Positions 7,559-14,610 of a stretch of DNA of 37,799 nt are shown here, piece after piece. Source of the stretch: Streptomyces himastatinicus ATCC 53653 (GTDB lineage: Bacteria; Actinomycetota; Actinomycetes; Streptomycetales; Streptomycetaceae); assembly GCF_000158915.1 (NCBI RefSeq), contig NZ_GG657754.1:3338030-3375828 (forward strand), written 5' to 3'. Numbering within the stretch: the first letter of the stretch is position 1; each line of letters starts with the position of its first letter. Below the pieces are notes generated by a model. That model saw only the letters and a program-made list of their open reading frames with translations, did no database searches and was not told the origin of the DNA. A program made the translations under genes and the position numbers.

Positions 7559-10500
7559 GTGAGGCGAAGCACGCCGGACCCCGCGCAAGAAGCGCGAGGG
7601 AACTTCACCCCGCCGCCGCGTACACGCACAGCGGCACCGTCCGCAGATGCGTCGGATCCGCCCACCCCCACAGGTGGCCGGATCACCCCGCGGAACTGGG
7701 GGGTGCGCACGCGGCTGTACGCCATTTTGCTCATCCCCGTGCTGGTGGCGTTGGTCTTCGGTGGGTTCCAGGTGTCGGCGTCGGTCACCACCTGGAACGA
7801 GGCGCAGGACGCGGAACGCACCGCCAAGCTGGTCCGGGCCGCCGAGTCCTACGCCCACGCGCTGGTCGACGAGCGCGACCGGACCGCGGGACCACTGCTG
7901 ACCGGCACCAATGAGGACGTGGTGCGCAAGGTCCGCGCGACGACCGACGCGATGAAGGCGCAGTTCGACGAGGCGGCCGCCGACATGCCGCAGACGGCGA
8001 CCCTCAAACGGCGCCTCAAGGCGTTCCGGTCGGCCGAACCCCAGCTGGTGGCGCTGCGGCGGAACGCTTACACCGACCGGCTGGGGGCGGTGAAGACCGA
8101 AGAGGGCTACGTCGGCGTCGAGCACTCGCTGATCGAGTTCGCCAACGAACTGGGCCTGGGCACCGGCAACATCACCTCCTACGGCCGCACCGTCTACGCG
8201 GTCTCACTGGCCAAGGGCGCCGAGTCGCTCCAGCGCTCCATCGGCACGCATCTGCTGGTCAAGCCGGGTCCGTCGGCGGCCGACCGCAAGACCCAGCTGA
8301 CCGCTTTCGGCAGCTATGTCTACCTGGAGGGCATCGCCCTCGGGGAGTTCAACGCCGCGGGCACCCCGGAGGACGTGACCCGGCTGGAGGACACCCTCAC
8401 CGCGGCCAAGAAGCGGGCGGAGGCGCAGAGCGCCGCGGCCAAGCAGAAGGCCGAGTCCGCGGGGAAGACGTACACCGAACCGCCCTCCATGGACCGGATG
8501 GTCCAGGCCATTGCCGGTGGTTCGGCACCCGAGGACCTGGCGGACCAGGGCATCACTCCGGACGCCTGGTTCGCGGCGTCCACGGTCAAGTTCGACGCCT
8601 ACCGCGACGCCGAGCAGAACCTCGTCGACAAGGCCGTGAACGAGGCATCGCAAATATCCGCGAACGCAAAGCAGGACACGATCGTGAACGCCGCGATCGT
8701 GCTCGTCGCACTGCTCGTGGCGTTCATCGTGGCCGGCCGGATGGCCCGCTCGATGAGCCACAGCATGCTCCAGCTGCGCAACGCCGCCTTCGACGTCGCC
8801 GAGCAGCGGCTGCCCATGGTGGTCGACCAACTCTCCCGTACCGACCCGGGCCGGGTGAACACGCGGGTCACCCCGATCCCGATCAACACCCGGGACGAAC
8901 TGGGCGAGGTCGCCCGCGCCTTCGACCAGGTGCACCGCGAGGCGATACGTCTCGCGGCCGAGCAGGCGATGCTGCGGGGCAACGTCAACGCGATCTTCAC
9001 GAACCTTTCCAGTCGCAATCAGGGCCTGATCGAACGACAGCTCACCCTGATCTCCGAACTGGAGAGCCGGGAGGCCGACCCGGACCAGCTGGAGCACCTC
9101 TTCCGGCTGGACCACCTGGCCACCCGCATGCGGCGCAACGGCGAGAACCTGCTGATCCTCGCGGGCGAGGAGCCGGGCCGTCGCTGGAACCAGCCGGTGC
9201 CCCTGATCGACGTGCTGCGCGCCGCCTCGTCCGAGGTGGAGTCGTACGAGCGGATCGAACTGGCCGGGATCTCCGAGACCGAGATCCACGGCACCGCGGT
9301 GACCGACCTCGTCCATCTGCTCGCCGAGCTGCTGGAGAACGCCACCACCTTCTCCTCGCCGCACACCAAGGTGCGGGTCACCGCGACCCGGCTGCCGGAC
9401 GGCCGGGTGGTGGTCGAGATCCACGACAAGGGCATCGGCCTGACCGCCGAGGACTTCGCCGACATCAACCACAAGCTGGCCAAGCCGCCGACCGTGGACG
9501 CCGCGGTCTCCCAGCGCATGGGCCTGTTCGTGGTCGGCCGCCTCGCCGACCGGCACAACATCCGGGTGCAGCTGCGCCCGGCCGGTGAGCAGGCGGGCAC
9601 CACCTCGCTGGTGATGCTGCCCGACGCGATCACCCACGGCGGTGGCGGCGAGGAGCTGCCCCAGGACGAGTTCACGGTCTCCCGGCTCGTCCCGGAGCCG
9701 GAGCCGGAATCGCAGCCCACGTACACCGCCGAGGACGTCGCCCTGTCCTCGCGCACGGCGGCCGAGCTGGGCTTCGACGACTCGTCGTACGCCCAGGAGC
9801 AGCTCCAGCGGCAGGAGCAGTTCCCGTCTCAGGAGCAGTTCCAGCGGCCGGAGCAGCCCCCGCGGCAGTACGGCGGGCTCCAGGCCATGCAGCACGAGCA
9901 GGAGCCGCGGCACGACCCGGCCGAGCCCAATCTGCTGGCCCAGCCCGGCCCGGCACCGGCCGGTCCCCAGTACCAGGATTCCGCCTTTTCTGAACCGGAA
10001 GCGGACTTCACAGCCCAGACACAGCCGGAACAGCAGCCGTACGTGGGCTACAACTCACCTTCCCAGCAGGGAGAGTGGGGCGATTCCGGATCTTTTGAAA
10101 TGCCCTTCGCGTCGCAGTTCGGGACGCAAACGGAATCGGGACCCGGCGGTCCCGAAGTTTCGCAGGACCGCGTAGAGTTCCACCGTCCGGGCCCCTCTCC
10201 GAGTGGCGTCCACTCCATGACCGACGCGGGGCTCCCGCGCCGCGACAAGCAGTGGCAGCCGATCGAGGAGACAGGGGCACAGGCGGCAGTCGGGGAGCCG
10301 GCGGCGGCTGCGGCGCCGGAACGGCCGCGGCAGACCCCGCAGGAGGACGGTAACCAGTGGCAGTCGGAAAACGACCAGCGCTGGCACCGTGCCGAACAGC
10401 TCCGCGAGCCGAAGGCCGGCGGGGTCACCTCCTCCGGTCTGCCCCGCAGGGTGCCCAAGGCCAACCTGGTCGAAGGTGCCGCGGAGCCCACCGGACAGGG

Positions 10501-10663
10501 CGGCCCCCAGGTCTCCCGGGCCCCGGAGGACGTCCGCGGCAGGCTCAGCAACCTGCGCCGCGGCATCCAGCGGGGACGCGATGCGGGATCCGGGATCACC
10601 CCGCGTGACCAGCATGACCAACAGGGCTTCGGCCCCGGCAGCACCTACGATCAGGAGCGTTAG
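7559..10663 (+). CDS. cvnA2: CvnA2: NIT/HAMP membrane protein with a histidine-kinase-like ATPase domain, conservon 2
   Basis: A 1034-residue paralogue of CvnA1. I chose GTG at 7559 because GAGAGG precedes it by eleven bases, exactly as in cvnA1. The open frame reaches back to 7454 but has no ribosome site there. Order: basic Pro/Thr-rich lead, membrane helix near 52-71, extracellular NIT-like sensor (ALVDERDRTAG), second helix near 375-397, HAMP, helical LDHLATRMRRNGENLLIL, N box (HLLAELLENATTFSSP, about 584), DKGIGL (about 622) and GLFVV. The C-terminal third is disordered and Gln/Glu/Pro-rich, then ends in the tail also found in CvnA1 (GLPRRVPKANLVEGAA, SRAPEDVRGRLSNLRRGIQ). The sensor halves differ strongly from CvnA1, so the two probably answer different signals. 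Confidence 0.92.
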   Translation: MRRSTPDPAQEARGNFTPPPRTRTAAPSADASDPPTPTGGRITPRNWGVRTRLYAILLIPVLVALVFGGFQVSASVTTWNEAQDAERTAKLVRAAESYAHALVDERDRTAGPLLTGTNEDVVRKVRATTDAMKAQFDEAAADMPQTATLKRRLKAFRSAEPQLVALRRNAYTDRLGAVKTEEGYVGVEHSLIEFANELGLGTGNITSYGRTVYAVSLAKGAESLQRSIGTHLLVKPGPSAADRKTQLTAFGSYVYLEGIALGEFNAAGTPEDVTRLEDTLTAAKKRAEAQSAAAKQKAESAGKTYTEPPSMDRMVQAIAGGSAPEDLADQGITPDAWFAASTVKFDAYRDAEQNLVDKAVNEASQISANAKQDTIVNAAIVLVALLVAFIVAGRMARSMSHSMLQLRNAAFDVAEQRLPMVVDQLSRTDPGRVNTRVTPIPINTRDELGEVARAFDQVHREAIRLAAEQAMLRGNVNAIFTNLSSRNQGLIERQLTLISELESREADPDQLEHLFRLDHLATRMRRNGENLLILAGEEPGRRWNQPVPLIDVLRAASSEVESYERIELAGISETEIHGTAVTDLVHLLAELLENATTFSSPHTKVRVTATRLPDGRVVVEIHDKGIGLTAEDFADINHKLAKPPTVDAAVSQRMGLFVVGRLADRHNIRVQLRPAGEQAGTTSLVMLPDAITHGGGGEELPQDEFTVSRLVPEPEPESQPTYTAEDVALSSRTAAELGFDDSSYAQEQLQRQEQFPSQEQFQRPEQPPRQYGGLQAMQHEQEPRHDPAEPNLLAQPGPAPAGPQYQDSAFSEPEADFTAQTQPEQQPYVGYNSPSQQGEWGDSGSFEMPFASQFGTQTESGPGGPEVSQDRVEFHRPGPSPSGVHSMTDAGLPRRDKQWQPIEETGAQAAVGEPAAAAAPERPRQTPQEDGNQWQSENDQRWHRAEQLREPKAGGVTSSGLPRRVPKANLVEGAAEPTGQGGPQVSRAPEDVRGRLSNLRRGIQRGRDAGSGITPRDQHDQQGFGPGSTYDQER

Positions 10664-10664
10664 T

Positions 10665-11087
10665 GTGAGCCCGATGAGCCAGGCGGCGCAGAACCTGAAC
10701 TGGTTGATCACCAATTTCGTGGACAACACCCCCGGGGTGTCCCACACCGTGGTGGTCTCCGCCGACGGACTCCTTCTGGCGATGTCCGAAGGCTTCCCCC
10801 GTGACCGAGCCGATCAACTGGCGGCGGTCGCCTCCGGGCTGACCTCGCTCACCGCCGGAGCCTCCCGCATCTTCGAAGGCGGCGCGGTCAACCAGACCGT
10901 CGTCGAAATGGAACGAGGCTTCCTCTTCATCATGTCCATCTCCGACGGCTCCTCCCTCGCCGTACTCGCCCACCCGGAGTGCGACATCGGCCTCGTCGGC
11001 TACGAGATGGCCCTGCTCGTCGATCGCGCAGGCAACGTCCTCACCCCCGACCTGCGCGCCGAATTGCAAGGCAGTCTTCTCAACTAG
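10665..11087 (+). CDS. cvnB2: CvnB2: Roadblock/LC7 protein, conservon 2
   Basis: A 140-residue Roadblock/LC7 protein, 138 of 140 residues the same as CvnB1. The GTG at 10665 follows the cvnA2 stop by one base, with GGAG seven bases before it. The DNA is nearly identical to cvnB1, including third positions: 10695-10837 and 10885-11029 match with no difference, although the upstream cvnA genes are well diverged. The last four codons differ (CTTCTC in place of TTGTTG). Its role should be as for CvnB1, a partner of the CvnD GTPase. Because the two CvnB proteins are so alike, cross-talk between the two systems is plausible. Confidence 0.93.
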   Translation: MSPMSQAAQNLNWLITNFVDNTPGVSHTVVVSADGLLLAMSEGFPRDRADQLAAVASGLTSLTAGASRIFEGGAVNQTVVEMERGFLFIMSISDGSSLAVLAHPECDIGLVGYEMALLVDRAGNVLTPDLRAELQGSLLN

Positions 11088-11105
11088 CAAACATGGAGTG
11101 CGTTT

Positions 11106-11137
11106 CGCGCCACCGCGCCATAGGGTGCGGTGGCGCG
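11106..11137 (+). promoter_or_regulatory. Strong hairpin between cvnB2 and cvnC2
   Basis: CGCGCCACCGC and GCGGTGGCGCG form a perfect 11-bp stem around a ten-base loop in the 87-bp gap. No U-run follows. It takes the place of the 18-bp palindrome in conservon 1. Confidence 0.55.
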
Positions 11138-11174
11138 ACCGGCCGACAGGCACGTTGGAGTTGGAGGAGGAAAC

Positions 11175-11849
11175 GTGGCAACGCCCCCTAGCGGATATCC
11201 GTACGGCCATGGGCAGCCGTCCGAACCGCGCGGAGAAGCCCCGATGAAGCGCTTCAACTTCCCCTCCGCGCCCAGCCGCCAGGCACGCTCCCCGTACCCG
11301 GGCGAACAGTCCTGGGATTACCCCGGCGAGCAGCCTCAGGAGCCGATGCCCCCGCAGCCCCTGCCCCCACAGGGCCAGCAGGACCTCTACGCGCCCTCCT
11401 ACGCGCCTCCCGAGAGTCCGATGTACGAACCACCGCAGCCACCCCGCATCCAGCCCGTACAGCCGCCTCAGCGCCTCGCACCGGAACCTTCCCCCACGGG
11501 AGGCGCGCATAACCCCCTGGTGCGCCCGTACGCCATGACCGGGGGCCGTACCCGGCCCCGGTACCAGCTCGCCATCGAGGCACTGGTACACACCACGGCC
11601 GATCCCAGCCAGCTCCAGGGCCAGCTCCCCGAGCATCAGCGGATCTGCCAACTGTGCCGCGAGATCAAGTCGGTCGCCGAGATCTCCGCACTGCTCACCA
11701 TCCCCCTCGGCGTCGCCCGGATCCTCGTAGCCGACCTGGCCGAGGCCGGGCTCGTCGCCATTCACCAGCCCGGCGGCGACGAGTCCGCCGGCGGCCAGCC
11801 TGACGTGACACTGCTCGAAAGGGTGCTCAGTGGACTTCGCAAGCTCTAG
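11175..11849 (+). CDS. cvnC2: CvnC2: DUF742 protein with a proline-rich extension, conservon 2
   Basis: A 224-residue DUF742 protein. GTG at 11175 has a near-perfect GGAGGAGG four bases upstream, which rules out the longer open frame from 11130. Residues 1 to about 112 are a Pro/Gln/Tyr-rich disordered extension absent from CvnC1. The conserved body then starts NPLVRPYAMTGGRTRP and runs to LLERVLSGLRKL. Within the body it is very close to CvnC1 (for example IPLGVARILVADLAEAG). The last 20 bp overlap cvnD2. The extension may give it different partners or a tether in the complex; that is inference. Confidence 0.92.
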   Translation: MATPPSGYPYGHGQPSEPRGEAPMKRFNFPSAPSRQARSPYPGEQSWDYPGEQPQEPMPPQPLPPQGQQDLYAPSYAPPESPMYEPPQPPRIQPVQPPQRLAPEPSPTGGAHNPLVRPYAMTGGRTRPRYQLAIEALVHTTADPSQLQGQLPEHQRICQLCREIKSVAEISALLTIPLGVARILVADLAEAGLVAIHQPGGDESAGGQPDVTLLERVLSGLRKL

Positions 11850-12408
11850 CGGTGCAGCCCGCTCCACCACCTCCGCGAAGATCGTGGTGGCGGGCGGCTT
11901 CGGCGTGGGCAAGACCACGTTCGTCGGCGCGGTCTCGGAGATCAACCCGCTGCGCACCGAAGCCGTGATGACGTCCGCCTCGGCGGGCATCGACGATCTC
12001 ACCCACGCGCCGGACAAGACCACCACCACGGTGGCCATGGACTTCGGCCGCATCACGCTCGACCAGGACCTGATCCTGTACCTGTTCGGCACCCCCGGCC
12101 AGGACCGGTTCTGGTTCATGTGGGACGACCTGGTCCGCGGCGCCATCGGCGCCGTCGTCCTCGTCGACACCCGCCGACTCGCCGACTGCTTCCCCGCCGT
12201 CGACTACTTCGAGAACTCCGGCCTGCCCTTCGTCATCGCCCTCAACGGCTTCGACGGACACCAGCCGTACAGTCCCGAAGAGGTCCGCGAGGCCCTGCAG
12301 ATCGGCCCGGACGCGCCGATCATCATCACGGACGCGCGCCACCGCAGCGAGGCCAAGAGCGCGCTGATCACGCTGGTCGAGCACGCGCTGATGGCCCGGC
12401 TGCGTTAG
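11830..12408 (+). CDS. cvnD2: CvnD2: small GTPase, conservon 2
   Basis: A 192-residue conservon GTPase, with P-loop GGFGVGKT, TPGQDRF and LNGFDG as in CvnD1. The N-terminus is three residues shorter. Bases 12067-12266 are identical to cvnD1 6880-7079. The GTG start lies inside cvnC2 (20-bp overlap). The end is converged on by accE, whose open frame overlaps the last 41 bp, and two strong hairpins follow. It probably acts as the nucleotide-dependent switch of conservon 2, with CvnB2 as a likely regulator of its GTPase cycle. Confidence 0.95.
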   Translation: MDFASSSGAARSTTSAKIVVAGGFGVGKTTFVGAVSEINPLRTEAVMTSASAGIDDLTHAPDKTTTTVAMDFGRITLDQDLILYLFGTPGQDRFWFMWDDLVRGAIGAVVLVDTRRLADCFPAVDYFENSGLPFVIALNGFDGHQPYSPEEVREALQIGPDAPIIITDARHRSEAKSALITLVEHALMARLR

Positions 12409-12784
12409 CCGCGCCCGGTTCCGGCGGGCCCCGGCCCGCCGGAACCAGCCGGTATCCACCGGTATCGGATCCGGCATCGCATACGGAAAATCCCCCGCCC
12501 TCCCTCGTAGAGCGGGGGATTTCGCGTATGCGGTACGGGCGTCCGCCCTGCCAGCTGTGCGGGGCGCTGAACGCCGGGCGGCGCTCCAGCCGGCGCCAGC
12601 GGGCGGCGCTGGAGCGCGGGCGGGCCGCGGCGCCGTCACGGGTGTGACCGGCGGTGGCGGCGGCGCGGGCGAGCAGCACGGCGGTGACCGCGGCCAGCTC
12701 CTCGGCGTCGGCGTGGCCCTTCTCGACCCGGACCAGGGTGGCCGCCGCGGCGGCGGTGTCGGCGATGTCGGTGGGCGTGCTCAC
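12368..12784 (-). CDS. accE: Acyl-CoA carboxylase epsilon subunit, unusually long C-terminus
   Basis: Residues 1 to about 80 are a typical actinobacterial epsilon subunit: VRVEKGHADAEELAAVTAVLLARAAA, then a basic stretch and SSAARWRRLERRPAFSAPHSW. Epsilon subunits bind the AccB/PccB carboxyltransferase and raise complex activity; they are usually 60-90 residues long. Here no stop follows PHSWQG. The frame runs another 58 codons or so through the terminator hairpin and 41 bp into the 3' end of cvnD2, giving 138 residues. The tail looks like translated non-coding sequence. Either the normal stop was lost or the tail is poorly used. GTG at 12784 has GGGAG eleven bases upstream and lies 25 bp after accB, so the two form an operon. 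Confidence 0.82.
   Translation of the reverse strand: MSTPTDIADTAAAAATLVRVEKGHADAEELAAVTAVLLARAAATAGHTRDGAAARPRSSAARWRRLERRPAFSAPHSWQGGRPYRIREIPRSTREGGGFSVCDAGSDTGGYRLVPAGRGPPEPGAANAAGPSARARPA
12417..12446 (+). terminator. Terminator hairpin after conservon 2
   Basis: GGTTCCGGCGGGC and its exact complement form a 13-bp stem around CCCG, starting eight bases after the cvnD2 stop. No U-run follows, but the stem is very stable. Confidence 0.8.
12478..12532. terminator. Large two-part bidirectional hairpin between cvnD2 and accE
   Basis: An inner 11-bp stem (AAATCCCCCGC / GCGGGGGATTT) is enclosed, across a 2x2 internal loop, by an outer 8-bp stem (CGCATACG / CGTATGCG). A-rich and T-rich edges make it a good terminator on both strands for the convergent transcripts. 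The accE open frame continues through it. Confidence 0.8.
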
Positions 12785-12809
12785 GGTGTCTTCGTCTCCC
12801 TCGTGGGCG

Positions 12810-14393
12810 TTACTGCGGCGGGTTGCCGTGCTTGCGGGACGGCAGGTCGGCGTGCTTGTCGCGCAGCATCGCCAGGGACCGGATCAGGACCTCACGGGTT
12901 TCGGACGGGTCGATGACGTCGTCCACCAGGCCCCGCTCGGCCGCGTAGTAGGGGTGCATCAGCTCGGACTTGTACTCCTTGACCATGCGCGCGCGCATGG
13001 CCTCGGGGTCGTCCGCGTCGGCGATCTGACGGCGGAAGATCACGTTGGCGGCGCCCTCCGCACCCATCACCGCGATCTCGTTGGTCGGCCAGGCGTAGGT
13101 CAGGTCGGCACCGATGGACTGGGAGTCCATGACGATGTACGCACCGCCGTACGCCTTGCGCAGGATGACGGAGATCCGCGGCACGGTCGCGTTGCAGTAC
13201 GCGTACAGCATCTTGGCGCCGTGCCGGATGATCCCGCCGTGCTCCTGGTCGACACCGGGCAGGAAGCCGGGCACGTCGAGGAAGGTGATCAGCGGGATGT
13301 TGAACGCGTCGCACATCTGGATGAAGCGCGCGGACTTTTCCGAGGCCTCGATGTCCAGCACGCCGGCCAGCGACTGCGGCTGGTTGGCGATGATGCCCAC
13401 GACCTGGCCGTCGAGCCGGGTCAGCGCGCAGATGATGTTGGTCGCCCAGCGCTCGTGGACCTCCAGGTACTCGCCGTCGTCGACGATCTCCTCGATGACC
13501 TTGCGCATGTCGTACGGGCGGTTGCCGTCGGCCGGGACGAGGTCGAGCAGCGAGTCGCCGCGCCGGTCGACCGGGTCGTCGGCCTCGGCGACCGGCGGGT
13601 TCTCCCGGTTGTTCTGCGGCAGCAGCGAGAGGAGGTAGCGCACCTCCTCCAGGCAGGTCTCCTCGTCGTCGTACGCGAAGTGGCACACGCCCGAGGTCTC
13701 GGCGTGCACGTCCGCGCCGCCCAGACCGTTCTGGGTGACCTTCTCCCCGGTCACCGCCTGGACCACATCGGGTCCGGTGATGAACATCTGGGACGTCTCG
13801 CGGACCATGAACACGAAGTCCGTGAGCGCCGGGGAGTACGCGGCGCCACCGGCGCACGGGCCGAGCATCACGCTGATCTGCGGGATGACACCGGACGCCT
13901 TGGTGTTGCGCTGGAAGATGCCGCCGTAGCCCGCGAGCGCCGAGACGCCCTCCTGGATGCGGGCCCCGGCGCCGTCGTTGAGGGACACCAGCGGCGCCCC
14001 GGCCGAGATGGCCATGTCCATGATTTTGTGGATCTTGGTGGCGTGGGCCTCGCCCAGCGCGCCGCCGAAGATCCGGAAGTCGTGTGCGTAAACGAACACC
14101 GTCCGCCCGTGGACGGTCCCCCAGCCGGTGACGACCCCGTCGGTGTAGGGCTTCTTCGCCTCGAGCCCGAATCCGGTCGCGCGGTGCCGCCGCAGCGGCT
14201 CCACCTCGTTGAAGGACCCCTCGTCCAGCAGGAGATCGATCCGCTCGCGAGCGGTCAGCTTGCCCTTGGCCTTCTGGGCCTCGGTCGCCCGCTCGCTCGG
14301 GCCGCGCCGAGCCTGCTCGCGGATCGCGTGCAGCTCGGCGACGCGCCCGCGGACGTCACTCGCCTCTTCGGGCGCACCTTCGAGATTGGTCAT
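12810..14393 (-). CDS. accB: Acyl-CoA carboxylase carboxyltransferase (beta) subunit
   Basis: A 527-residue biotin-dependent carboxyltransferase of the AccB/PccB family. It transfers CO2 from carboxybiotin on the alpha chain to acetyl- or propionyl-CoA, giving malonyl- or methylmalonyl-CoA for fatty acid and polyketide synthesis. The family markers are complete: KLTARERIDLLLDEGSF, GTVHGRTVFVYAHDF, the acyl-CoA oxyanion segment NDGAGARIQEGVSALAGYGG, MLGPCAGGAAYSPALTDF and, in the C-half, ILRKAYGGAYIVMDS. The protein lines up with S. coelicolor AccB (SCO5535) as I remember it, with accE next door, so an acetyl-CoA carboxylase role is likely. ATG at 14393 is chosen at the conserved N-terminus (MTNLEGAPEE). 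The alpha subunit (accA) is not in the window. Confidence 0.95.
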   Translation of the reverse strand: MTNLEGAPEEASDVRGRVAELHAIREQARRGPSERATEAQKAKGKLTARERIDLLLDEGSFNEVEPLRRHRATGFGLEAKKPYTDGVVTGWGTVHGRTVFVYAHDFRIFGGALGEAHATKIHKIMDMAISAGAPLVSLNDGAGARIQEGVSALAGYGGIFQRNTKASGVIPQISVMLGPCAGGAAYSPALTDFVFMVRETSQMFITGPDVVQAVTGEKVTQNGLGGADVHAETSGVCHFAYDDEETCLEEVRYLLSLLPQNNRENPPVAEADDPVDRRGDSLLDLVPADGNRPYDMRKVIEEIVDDGEYLEVHERWATNIICALTRLDGQVVGIIANQPQSLAGVLDIEASEKSARFIQMCDAFNIPLITFLDVPGFLPGVDQEHGGIIRHGAKMLYAYCNATVPRISVILRKAYGGAYIVMDSQSIGADLTYAWPTNEIAVMGAEGAANVIFRRQIADADDPEAMRARMVKEYKSELMHPYYAAERGLVDDVIDPSETREVLIRSLAMLRDKHADLPSRKHGNPPQ

Positions 14394-14538
14394 GGAACGA
14401 CGGTACGTTCTGTGAGCCCCGGAAACGCATGTCGATTCCATACAACGTCGGGCCCGTTTTCGTGGGCAGGCGGAACAGAACTGGACAGCGGATTTCCCCT
14501 TACCCGGCACCCCCAAGGGTGAGGAGCCCTGTCGGCAC

Positions 14539-14554
14539 CCCACAATCTTGTGGG
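14539..14554. promoter_or_regulatory. 16-bp palindrome between the PL8 gene and accB
   Basis: CCCACAATCTTGTGGG has perfect 7-bp arms and lies 146 bp upstream of the accB ATG and 57 bp after the PL8 stop. It is flanked by TGTCG and CGACA, which extend the symmetry with a four-base offset. It could be an operator for accBE, or the PL8 terminator read as a hairpin with an AGAT loop. Confidence 0.4.
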
Positions 14555-14610
14555 CGACACCCCGTAACCGGTGGGCTTTACCACCCGGATGGTCGACACC
14601 CGGGCGGACG

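Noticed and set aside
12654..14522. A 622-codon plus-strand frame over accB
   Set aside because: Antisense shadow of accB; composition is typical of reverse translation of GC-rich genes.
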